Assembly: GCA_900128565.1 (NCBI GenBank) | Contig: LT636318.1 | Location: 1 to 10,346 of the forward strand | DNA: 10,346 nucleotides | Direction: 5' to 3' | From: Stramenopiles sp. TOSAG23-6 | Lineage: Eukaryota > Sar | Shown: piece after piece, positions 1 through 8,500 of the stretch | Layout of the letters: every line of letters begins with the position of its first letter | Position numbering within the stretch: position 1 is the first letter of the stretch | Notes under the pieces: generated by a model | Databases searched by the model: none | Seen by the model: only the letters and a program-made list of their open reading frames with translations | What the model was told of the DNA's origin: nothing | Made by a program: the position numbers and the translations under genes

Positions 1-73
1 CTAGGTGTTCAGCACATTGCGCCAATAATCTTTGTTTTCCTTCAAGAACTAATTGAGATTGAATCGCCGAAAT

Positions 74-1353
74 ATGTATGACAGTAATTTTTCAGGAGAC
101 CGTCTAATGTGGCCTCTATTTATTGTCCTAATTTTTACTTTAGGTGTAGTATTCCTCACATTTGTTGCTACCTCGCGCACATGGATATCGCTGAGCTTAG
201 TGGCTCTAACTATGACGATAACAATTTTCCACCATATTGTAAGCTGTGTATCATGCAACACGCCTGGATTTCATTTCCAAAAAAGTATTGGAAATGTATT
301 ACATATGCAAGTTCAGAAAACAATGTGTGATACTTCCTCTTCGACGAATAGTGACGTATTCCTCTTCCTACATGGCCTGCTTGCATCCGGGCGATTCTGG
401 AAAAACACAGTCAAACATCTCCTTAAAAAATGTGAATCTTCGTGTGTCTGTCTCACACCTGATCTTCTCGGTTTTGGCAAATCTCCTTATCCAAGTTCTA
501 AAGCACGATATACTTGTGATGCCATGGTTCAAAGCGTGTTGGCTAGACTACGCTTATATAACACTTCTAGTGGCAACAATAAAGGAAATGTCAGACGTCT
601 ACACATTGTTGGTCATAGCTTAGGTGCAGTCATTGCTACGGAAATTGCAGCATCACTTTCTAAAAAAGAGCTTTGTGGCTTCAAGCTAGTCTCTCTTACT
701 TGTATTAGTATGCCATTTTTTTCATCAGAAGCTGAAGCAAGGAAGGAGATACGACGATGTACCCCGGTTCAAAATTACTTTCTAGAATGGCCAATTTCAA
801 CATATATTCTCTGTAGCATTTTTTGTCAACAGAGATGGCTATGGAGGTTACCTCTACGAGCTATTGTCTTTTTAACTGGCTCATTTATTCCAGCACTGAG
901 TCTATCATCCGAAATAGTAGACGACTTCTTTCTGCACTCATGTATGTTTTATTTTTTTTCAAATTCGAATTGTTTTTTTCGTACGAAATTTTGTACCTAA
1001 CGATTTTTTTTCAAATATTTTTCAAAAATACATACTATTCAGCACGATATTGTATGGAACAATGTGTAGTTGGTCACACTCTTCATTATGCAGCACAAAA
1101 GTTAAAAAAACATAAGCTCGCAGTCTCTGTACTACATGGATCTATTGATGGTAGTGTCAATGTCTCACATGGTCGAGAATTTGCAGAACTTGTTGGAGGT
1201 GCATTTATTGAAGTCGATGGTATCGGACATCTTTGTGGTTCGGATAAAGGTGCTGGGCTAGAAGAATTGTGTGAAGTATTATTACTGCAAATGAGTCGCG
1301 GACATTCAGTCTGTACTAAAGAAACGTACATAAGTTGTATAAATACAAAATAA
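74..1353 (+). CDS. Membrane-anchored alpha/beta hydrolase, BODYGUARD/lysophospholipase-like, two exons
   Basis: Predicted serine hydrolase, probably acting on a lipid or ester substrate at a membrane. Exons 74-941 and 1043-1353 join in phase 1 to give 392 residues. The start is the ATG at 74 (A at -3); the frame has a TAA at 50-52 and only a TTG before this ATG. Residues about 12-60 are hydrophobic with one short break, consistent with one or two membrane segments or a signal anchor. The fold core follows: HG at 100-101 (oxyanion region), DLLGFGKSP, the nucleophile elbow GHSLG with Ser182, then Asp325 in GSIDGS and His352 in GIGHLCG. The DLLGFGKSP stretch and overall spacing resemble plant BODYGUARD-type hydrolases (cutin-related, reaction not firmly established), but this resemblance is from memory. 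Asp and His lie in exon 2, so an unspliced message would encode a triad-less protein ending at 998-1000. The substrate is unknown; a bacterial-type or epoxide-hydrolase-like relative is the alternative. Confidence 0.85.
942..1042 (+). other. Spliceosomal intron in the hydrolase gene (101 nt, phase 1)
   Basis: The donor is GTATGT at 942-947 and the acceptor is TTCAG ending at 1042. No other AG occurs between the donor and that acceptor, so the acceptor choice is forced. A CTAAC branch-point-like motif lies at 997-1001, about 40 nt before the acceptor. The intron is very AT-rich with several T-runs and contains an in-frame TAA at 998-1000. Removing it joins two frames that each carry half of the hydrolase: motifs up to Ser182 in exon 1, the Asp and His motifs in exon 2. 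It is the only intron I see in the window. Confidence 0.88.
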
Positions 1354-1454
1354 AACATTTTTGTTTTTAAATTAAATTGTTCTCATTTATTTATGAAATG
1401 AATTCAGTTTTTTCTTGGCTAAAAGAGAAGTATTAGATGTAAAAGATACAATCT
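1349..1454. terminator. Shared 3' region between convergent hydrolase and pseudouridine synthase genes
   Basis: The two stop codons are separated by 101 nt. On the plus strand AATAAA (1349-1354) overlaps the hydrolase TAA stop. On the minus strand AATAAA is read from TTTATT at 1386-1391, about 64 nt past the pseudouridine synthase stop. Both could be polyadenylation signals, and the 3' UTRs may overlap. The hexamers are short and expected by chance in AT-rich DNA, so transcript ends are not proven. Confidence 0.4.
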
Positions 1455-1491
1455 CTAAAAAGAAGTATTAGATGTAAAAGATATAATCTCT
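1426..1491. repeat. Tandem duplication of a 31-nt unit spanning the 3' end of the pseudouridine synthase gene
   Basis: Copy 1 is 1426-1456 and copy 2 is 1461-1491, a period of 35 nt, with a single mismatch (C at 1449, T at 1484). The match extends a few bases to the left as CTAAAA in each copy with a 1-nt indel. Copy 2 encodes the last 10 codons and part of the stop of the minus-strand gene; copy 1 is almost entirely in its 3' UTR. The near-identity suggests a recent local duplication, perhaps by replication slippage. Confidence 0.9.
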
Positions 1492-2348
1492 CCTGTTCTA
1501 GGATGGATAAAACGTAATAGTTTCGAATGAAGACACATACGCTGTGATAAAAAACAACTTTTTCTTTCTAGCTCTCTCAGCTCTATTTCATCATGTTTGC
1601 CTTTGTACGAGAAGTTCGCTTCCCCACCAAAACCATATGCTGTATCGCCACATATAGGATGACCAAGAGCTGCCATATGGACTCGCAACTGATGTGTTCG
1701 ACCCGTAACAGGAAAAAGATTAACTCTTGTAGTATTCTTACCATATTCTATTACCTCCCAATGAGTGATAGCTTCTTTAGGTCCGATGAATTTTCTAGTT
1801 CTCCTTCTTTTCTTTTCATCAAACTGTTGCTGAGGTGGTGGTATATCTAGAACATTATTTGCAATACACATAAAAGGTGGTGCAGTAATATCACGCTTAA
1901 TTGGTAGTTTGACACTACCCCTACTACCAATATATTCTCCTAATTTCCCCCATATCACCGATTCATATTGTTTCTCTACTTTTTTGTTCCTGAATTGAGC
2001 ATGCAAGTGGCGCATTGACCTTACATTCCTCGCAAATACAACAATACCACTCGTATCGGCATCAAGACGATGGATGACCATTTGACTTGCAGACAAAATT
2101 TCTTCGCAACCAAACTTCTCAAATACTACTTGGCCAAGCGAATTCGGATTGTATCGACCAGGAACCGATAACACTCCAGGTGGCTTATTGACAACAAGGA
2201 TATCTTGGTCTTTAAAAACTAAAAGCTTTTCTAAACAACTTGGGGATATAAATTTACCAAAAACTGTGTTGGATTTTGATGCACTACGAACCATTAGAGA
2301 TTGGGGTAGAATGCTTCGATTGCGGATGAAAACAAATGAGGCAAACAT
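1455..2348 (-). CDS. RluA-family RNA pseudouridine synthase, probably organelle-targeted
   Basis: Converts specific uridines to pseudouridine in RNA; the target (rRNA, tRNA or mRNA) cannot be told from sequence. The protein has 297 residues. It starts at the ATG at 2348; the frame has TAG at 2373-2375 upstream and no other Met between. Residues 1-26 contain Arg9, Arg11, Arg21 and Lys25, hydroxylated residues and no acidic residue, which fits a mitochondrial presequence; Met19 is an alternative start. The core begins near residue 42 with NKPPG (54-58), then HRLDADTSG with catalytic Asp96 in HRLD (93-96), GRTHQLRVH (216-224) and GDTAYG (234-239). No S4 domain precedes it, as in short RluA/TruC-type members. 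A glutamine/basic insert (about 170-187, with KKRRRTRK) lies between the motifs and could alternatively act as a nuclear signal. It is convergent with the hydrolase and divergent from the kinesin. Family assignment is firm; subfamily and location are inferred. Confidence 0.93.
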   Translation of the reverse strand: MFASFVFIRNRSILPQSLMVRSASKSNTVFGKFISPSCLEKLLVFKDQDILVVNKPPGVLSVPGRYNPNSLGQVVFEKFGCEEILSASQMVIHRLDADTSGIVVFARNVRSMRHLHAQFRNKKVEKQYESVIWGKLGEYIGSRGSVKLPIKRDITAPPFMCIANNVLDIPPPQQQFDEKKRRRTRKFIGPKEAITHWEVIEYGKNTTRVNLFPVTGRTHQLRVHMAALGHPICGDTAYGFGGEANFSYKGKHDEIELRELERKSCFLSQRMCLHSKLLRFIHPRTGEIISFTSNTSF

Positions 2349-2668
2349 TGATTTTTTATGAGGTGTTGTTGGCTAATGAAAGAATTGTGGGTGTTTTTTA
2401 GTCACGAGGATTTATGGCATTGTAAACTAAACTCTTCTCGTCGTGATTGTGATCATCGAAAATTATCCAAATTCGAAAATAGTAAAAATAACTGACTCTC
2501 CCGACAGTTACATCCACTTGTACGATATAGTAGTAGTTAGTAGTTATATCTACGTAGTAGCTACTACCTCGCAATAGTTTTATTCTATCAACTCTTACGC
2601 TAGATAAACATCGCATATTTTACTATGCGTTTAACTACTAGCTGTTAATATACTATCGTAAATAAGAT
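2349..2668. promoter_or_regulatory. Divergent intergenic region, presumed bidirectional promoter
   Basis: These 320 bp separate the starts of the minus-strand pseudouridine synthase and the plus-strand kinesin, so they should hold both promoters and 5' UTRs. I see no recognisable TATA box or initiator placed with confidence. The visible structure is a TAG/CTA-rich block at 2528-2567 and a TAACTACTA (2632-2640) that is the reverse complement of TAGTAGTTA at 2531-2539 and 2538-2546. A 72-codon minus-strand reading frame (2398-2616) lies here but has low-complexity Tyr/Ile composition and no recognisable domain. Confidence 0.55.
2554..2567. repeat. Perfect 14-nt palindrome GTAGTAGCTACTAC in the divergent promoter
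   Basis: GTAGTAG (2554-2560) is immediately followed by its reverse complement CTACTAC (2561-2567). It overlaps a second, 8-nt palindrome CTACGTAG at 2550-2557, and follows TAG-rich direct repeats from 2528. It lies about 100 bp upstream of the kinesin ATG. It could be a dimeric factor site or simply a by-product of a TAG/CTA simple repeat. Confidence 0.6.
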
Positions 2669-5515
2669 ATGAGGGCTGTGAGTGCAGCAAAATATGGCCG
2701 AGATTCTCCAATTACAGCTCCTGATTCTGAGCGAGACCATATACAAGTGTTTCTTCGTGTTCGACCTTTGACTACATCCGAACCACAGAAACCAGCTTTA
2801 GGTGTCATTGAATCAGCAAATTCAGTTAGAATAGAGTCACATTCAAAACGTGGTATATCACTTGATTTTGCGTATGATGGTGTTTTTTCCCCAAACTGCT
2901 CTCAAGCGCAGGTAAATAAACTTGTTGGTGTAAGCTGTGTCAAAAATCTTCTTCAGGGCTATAACGCAACAATATTTGCATATGGTCAAACTGGATCTGG
3001 TAAAACCTACACAATGTATGGATTAGATGAAGACGCGCGTCAATGGGGTAAAGCCATGAACAGCACTGTTGTTGGTAGTGGTAAGCTCAGGAAAACTGCA
3101 GGTCTTGTTCCTCGCATAACAGCAGCTCTATTTCAAGCGATTGAAGGTGAAACAGTTGAAGATACAACTTCAACTAATAAGTTAGTGGAGAAGAGTTCAA
3201 ACTATTTAATGGAAAATGCCGAGATTGTTATTAAGTGTACATTTCTTGAGATTTATAATGAAAATGTTCGAGATCTTTTATATGTTGGTAGTGATTCTGC
3301 AAATCGAAAACTTCGTATACGAGAGACTAGTAGACAGGGTGTTTGGGTTGAAGGTGTCACAGAAGAGTTTGTTACATGTGAGCAAGATGTAGCCGACTTA
3401 GTCCGCATGGGATTTAGACTTCGTTCAGTGGGTACCACAAAACTAAATGAACGATCATCTCGTTCTCATTGTGTCTTTACATTAGTTCTTCAGCAAACAC
3501 TACCAAATGGTCAAGTGAAAAGCAGTCGATTAAACTTAGTAGATCTGGCTGGCTCAGAAAGAATTGGACGGTCTGGTGTTGAAGGTTTAGCTTTGCGTGA
3601 AGCCCAAAACATCAACACTTCCCTATCATCACTTGGAAATTGTATTAGTGCTCTTCTTGAAAAAGGTCAAGGTCGACGATCCCACATCCCATATAGAGAC
3701 TCAAAACTCACTCATCTTCTAAAAGAATCATTGGGCGGAAATGCCCGTACACATATTGTTCTTACTGTATCACCTGCCCGTCCGGATGTTGACGAAACTT
3801 TAGGAGTACTTCGTTTTGGTGCACGTGCAAGTTCTGTAACTACCCATGCAATTGTCAATGTTCAGAAAAGTGTGGAAGAACTTACACTCGAATTGAAAAC
3901 GCTCAAGGCACTTGTTGTAGTACTCGAAGCGGAAAACAATAAATTGAAGAAATCAATCTCCCAAGGTAAAACTAAGAATAGTCGAATTGAGAATAAGGAA
4001 ATTACAATAAAACCAATACAAACTATAGTAAAAGCTGTGAATGAAGTAAATGAAGTGGAGTGTTGTATTAGTGAAGAAAGTGCAGCGACAAACATAAATA
4101 TACAGAGTTTAAGCAAAGTTCAGCCTCCAGCGGCACCAATAGACGAATATCAGCGTGAATTATCTTCAACGCCGCCAGTCAGTCCACGACGAGAGATTTT
4201 TGTATTGGAACAAAAAGTGAAGGAGTTAAATAGTTACATTATTGAAATAGAAGAGGCTCGCCAAAGAGAAGCTAATGAAATTAGATCAAAGTTAATTACT
4301 GTCAAAGACGAACGTACATCACTCGAAGCAGAAGTTGAGCGTTTGAAAATGACACTGAGGTTGAGCGAAGCAGTGGATGATTCTAGTGATGATATAGAGC
4401 AAGAAGTTAGTGTAACTGCGGGGAGTAATGAAGAACACGAATCAAGTTCTAAGGATGAAGCAACTCCAAATGTACGTCGTAAGTCCGTTACTTTGCAGCA
4501 GCGAAAACAGCGCAATGAAAGTCGAGCTGCGGCAATGCGGGAGTTGAGTGTAGCTTGGGCAGCAGTACATAAACAAAGAGAAGCTGTGCGTAAAGGGCGA
4601 TCCGAATTGGAGCATGAACAATGCGCACTTGCTCAGACGTTGTCCTTAAGGCTTGCAGAAGAGCGAGCGCTACGTCGAAGGCAAGAACAGACGGAACGTG
4701 TAGAAGCAAATGTCAAAGCTGCACTATTAGAAAAACAAAAAATGTTAGATAAGCGAGAAAAGGAGCTTGATGAACGGGAGCGTCGCGTAGCAGAAGGTTT
4801 GGACAATGCCGAGCAAACATTACTTGATTTCGCAGAACAAAAGACTCACCATGAAAAAGAGAGACTTAAATGGAAGGCAACTCTAGCTCAAAAAGATGCA
4901 GCGCATGCCGAAACGGTTATCAAAGCGGTTGCTGCTGCGGCAGCGGAATTAGAACAACACCAAAAGATTTCGAGTCAACAAGAATTACAGCATCAACGCG
5001 AAAAGCTTCTTGTAAGACAACAAAAACAAGAAGCTAGCGTGGTTTCTAAAGCTGAAAAGCAAATACGTTTAATTGGTCATAGTGATTTATCTGACAATTT
5101 TTCACGCCTCTGGGAAGAAGCTGCAGCAAAAGTTGCATCGCAAACAGTTACTCGTAACCGTGTCTTAAAGCTAACGGGTAGTGGAATGAACAAAGATAAT
5201 ACGACTGCCAAAGGTGGGGCTGTTGTTCATGAAACAAAACTTCTATCTGCAGCACTTCGGTTGAGGCGTGAACAGCTTATAAAGAACATGAACAGCCCAA
5301 TACGTGTTACTCGAAGACACGTATCTAATATTGGCGAAGGTGATAACTCAGCACCTCGGCCGATATCTGCTGGATCTGGTGCAAATGCTGCATTGAGTAT
5401 CAATAATGGAGATTATGACTTAAAGTTAGATGATACCCAGGTAAAAGCCAAGCCGGTGGGACGAAATAGAATTGTTAAACCAATTAAGCGACAGATGAAA
5501 TTTAGAAAAATTTAG
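2669..5515 (+). CDS. Kinesin, N-terminal motor, kinesin-1-like features
   Basis: An ATP-driven microtubule motor of 948 residues in a single exon. The start is the ATG at 2669, with an in-frame TAA at 2663-2665. The motor covers about residues 24-397: RVRP (30-33), P-loop GQTGSGKT (106-113), switch I NERSSRSH (260-267), switch II DLAGSE (292-297) and the microtubule-contact HIPYRDSKLT (339-348). All nucleotide-contact motifs look intact. The N-terminal motor followed by a neck (RASSVTTHAIVN, then KSVEEL) suggests plus-end movement. Two extra segments sit in the motor, near 120-144 after the P-loop and near 161-183. Heptad-like, charge-rich coiled coil is expected near 400-430, 510-565 and 615-800. 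A linker carries TPPVSPRR (501-508), a proline-directed phosphosite-like motif. The C-terminal 25 residues are basic (about KPVGRNRIVKPIK). SVEEL after the motor recalls kinesin-1, but subfamily is unassigned; cargo is unknown. It converges with IFT140. Confidence 0.95.
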   Translation: MRAVSAAKYGRDSPITAPDSERDHIQVFLRVRPLTTSEPQKPALGVIESANSVRIESHSKRGISLDFAYDGVFSPNCSQAQVNKLVGVSCVKNLLQGYNATIFAYGQTGSGKTYTMYGLDEDARQWGKAMNSTVVGSGKLRKTAGLVPRITAALFQAIEGETVEDTTSTNKLVEKSSNYLMENAEIVIKCTFLEIYNENVRDLLYVGSDSANRKLRIRETSRQGVWVEGVTEEFVTCEQDVADLVRMGFRLRSVGTTKLNERSSRSHCVFTLVLQQTLPNGQVKSSRLNLVDLAGSERIGRSGVEGLALREAQNINTSLSSLGNCISALLEKGQGRRSHIPYRDSKLTHLLKESLGGNARTHIVLTVSPARPDVDETLGVLRFGARASSVTTHAIVNVQKSVEELTLELKTLKALVVVLEAENNKLKKSISQGKTKNSRIENKEITIKPIQTIVKAVNEVNEVECCISEESAATNINIQSLSKVQPPAAPIDEYQRELSSTPPVSPRREIFVLEQKVKELNSYIIEIEEARQREANEIRSKLITVKDERTSLEAEVERLKMTLRLSEAVDDSSDDIEQEVSVTAGSNEEHESSSKDEATPNVRRKSVTLQQRKQRNESRAAAMRELSVAWAAVHKQREAVRKGRSELEHEQCALAQTLSLRLAEERALRRRQEQTERVEANVKAALLEKQKMLDKREKELDERERRVAEGLDNAEQTLLDFAEQKTHHEKERLKWKATLAQKDAAHAETVIKAVAAAAAELEQHQKISSQQELQHQREKLLVRQQKQEASVVSKAEKQIRLIGHSDLSDNFSRLWEEAAAKVASQTVTRNRVLKLTGSGMNKDNTTAKGGAVVHETKLLSAALRLRREQLIKNMNSPIRVTRRHVSNIGEGDNSAPRPISAGSGANAALSINNGDYDLKLDDTQVKAKPVGRNRIVKPIKRQMKFRKI

Positions 5516-5582
5516 ACTCCTTATAAATAGGGGGCAAATAATCAATAAATATATGTTTTTATAGTATAAGTAAAGTAGAGTT
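5516..5582. terminator. 67-bp gap between convergent kinesin and IFT140 stop codons
   Basis: The gap holds AATAAA on the plus strand at 5544-5549, about 29 nt past the kinesin TAG, a plausible polyadenylation signal. On the minus strand there is no AATAAA in the gap; the closest match is a TATAAA variant (TTTATA at 5558-5563), about 20 nt past the IFT140 TGA. With so little room, the two transcripts probably overlap at their 3' ends. Confidence 0.4.
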
Positions 5583-8500
5583 TCATTTTCCATCTTCCCA
5601 TTTACCTTCGTTCTCATTTCCGTCATATTGGGACATAGCTCCAGTAAAACCATGATCGCCTTCGTCTTCATTTTCACGATATCTACGCCCTTCACTTCCC
5701 ATTGACATCATCGATGATCCAGCTATTGATTCTTCTAGTTCCTCACTCATACTTCCATCATCACTACTTCTATTTTCACCACGACCACTATTAGCTTTGG
5801 GGAAGTCCCTGTCGCAAGCACTAAAGATGTTGCGAAGAATCTCTTGATCAAAAAATGGGTTTGTTGCTAGAGTATGCCTTCTTCCACTTGATGTAGATTG
5901 ATATCTGTCAATGAGCTCCATCGCGCGATCCATATTGCCCTCATCATGATTGCATTGTATGAGCAAGGCGTAGATATCGCCTGACTGTACGGCTTCATCA
6001 GTTCTAGAAGTGTCCAGTAACTCTTCGCATATACTAACCATTTGTGTTGGGTCAGACTTCACTAAACTACGAGCATGTATGAAGCGTTCGACAATAGAAC
6101 AACGCCTTTGTATAGAAGCAACCTTATCTTCATTTGCAGCAGCTTGTTCCCTTGATTTCATCAATTTACCCAAATATTTTAAGGAAGATTTTAGTGCAGT
6201 TAGAGCCTTCTCATAATCCCGATATTCATCAACCTCAACTGCTGCACAACTTTCGTAAAAAGCAGCAAGTTGTGCAAAAGACCTGGCTTTTGTATAAAAC
6301 TGGATAATTGCTTTCATTACAGCCTTCTCGTTTCGCCAGTCCAAATTTTGCAAATAATTTGCGACTAATACATAAACATCTCGACTACGCGAAACAGTCG
6401 CAAAAAAAATTATTTTATCCGTGTCCCCAGATTTGAGTAAGGCAGCCAGCGCTTTCATCTTGTCTCCGGCAAGAGTATATAGTTTACATGCAAGGTGGTA
6501 TGAGCATTGCTTCTTGCAACAGCGAGCAATTGCGGTCAACAATTTTGATCGCTCAATATTAAATGCAGATGCACCTGGTTCATTACTGCTTTTTTTTGCT
6601 GGTGTCATACGCTCTGCCATTTCATCAGTAATTTTTATTCGATGTTCGACACAAAGCTCAAGAGCAGTGTCTGGTTTTCCTGCTGTTATTGAGATATGAA
6701 CGGCCTTTTCAAACTCTCCGTGATCCATGAAAAATTCCGCACACCTTGCAAGCATTTGAGGATCAGCTTTGGTATTTGGATCGCCATCGCCATCAGGATC
6801 ATCAGAAGCAAGCTGCTCTGTTATTGAACGAAGTTGTTCAAACAATTTTTCCTTAAAACAAAGGCTTAGTGCTCGATCAAGATTATCGCTTTTTGAATAT
6901 AAAAGTACTGCCTCCTCAAATCGCTTTTGTGATTCAAAATGCTTTGCTGCTTCGGTCATTGTGGACTTTGGCGACACTTTGGCTAGTGCAAGTAATTCTT
7001 CATTAAGATTGCCACGTTTAGCAATGCGAACAGCGTGATTATAGCGTCCTGCACGGACAAAAAAATTAATTGCTTCCTTGATATTGCCATGTCCTTCATG
7101 TTGTCTAGCCAAGTGGTATGCTGCAGCTTTCATTATCTTTTTAGGTGCATTGAATACGGTTTCAGCAGCTTCATCAAATTCTTGTCGAAAACAGTGAATG
7201 CGAACTTGAGATAGATGGTCTTCGGCTTTTATATAATAACGCATAGCGCCATCTAAGTCAGCAACAGACTCACAGTACTGAGCCCACCAACGTAAAAGCT
7301 TTGGGTCACGGGAGCGTTTTATGTAACTTTGTAAGTCATCAAGGCGTTCTGCGTCAAACAACATACGGGGAACTTCATATCGATGGGAATTTGCAGCTTC
7401 GTAATGTTCCATTGCTCCAGTAGAATCTCCTATTTTTTCCAAGTGTTTAGCATACATGTAATGAGTCGATTTCAAATGAATGCGGTCTTGCTTCTCTGAA
7501 ATTGTTAGAGCTTCTTTCCATTGTCCTGATGCTTGGTACAATTCGTTGAGTAAGTCAAAACGCTTCCCCTCTGTATAAAGTCGTTCGGCATCTTCTAATA
7601 GTCCTAGTTGCACGGCAACCATTGCAACACGGGCTTCGTGTTCAGGTTCATTTGCTTTCGCTTCTCTCACTGCCTTTGCACCCCGAGCATGACCCATATT
7701 CCCGAGACAAACTTCTGCAACATCTAAACGCTTCGTTTTCACACACATGTGTGCCATGTTTTCCCATACACTTGGAGACTGTATTAACTTTACACTGCGG
7801 TAAGCTGCATCCATGTTGCCAATTGTGAGATAATACGAAAATTCTAACAATGCTTTCTTCGTCGTTTCATCTACACGATCTAGACCAACAAAATCTCTCA
7901 TTAAACGTGACCGTAATCGTCTTTTCGTATTAGATGCTGTAGCTGTTGGTGACGAGGGTGTGTGAGGTGATCGAATTGTATTATCACTCCCAACAATAAA
8001 GTATAAATAAGGTACATTGACACCCATAAGAGAAAGCTTTGCTCGATCAACTGTAAAAAAATCTTGTTGTAAGATTCCATGTTCGGTAGTTGCAAATAGA
8101 GTAGATATTATTGATTGGTCAATGCCAATACCTGAAGCTTTGTTTATCATAATCTGTAACTTTGCCGCTTTCTTCATTTTCTGCAAAAGTCCCTTCTTAT
8201 TCCCTATTTTCCCCAGTAATCCCTTTTTGTTACCTTTTGCGGTTTCGCCATCGTTATTCCTATCTTCTTTGGTATCTTCTTGAGCTTCTGGGACTGTAAC
8301 TGAAGCATATGACGTATCAGATTTAACAGTAGAGCCTGGTTTAGATAGACATGCTTCTGTTACCAGTAATCGTCCTTCGTCAGTATCCCATAAATGTGAG
8401 GTTGGATAACGCTCTGGCCCAAAGTCATAGGTATTTATTGAACTAAGTTCAGTATTGAATACATATATTCTCGAGTCGCCTTCGGTATGAAACGAATTTA

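Noticed and set aside
53-73. Seven extra codons before the hydrolase ATG, starting at TTG
   Set aside because: TTG is not a normal start in a eukaryotic nuclear gene; the ATG at 74 has a purine at -3 and an in-frame stop lies just upstream at 50-52.
1593-1850. Plus-strand frames opposite the pseudouridine synthase
   Set aside because: They are antisense shadows of a gene with clear catalytic motifs and show no domain of their own.
2398-2616. Minus-strand 72-codon frame with an ATG in the divergent spacer
   Set aside because: Composition is Tyr/Ile-rich and follows the TAG/CTA repeats, there is no domain, and it occupies the space needed for two promoters. Transcript evidence would be needed to keep it.
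5426-5695. Minus-strand frame crossing the kinesin and IFT140 3' ends
   Set aside because: It overlaps the ends of two well-supported genes and resembles no known protein; a chance frame in AT-rich DNA.
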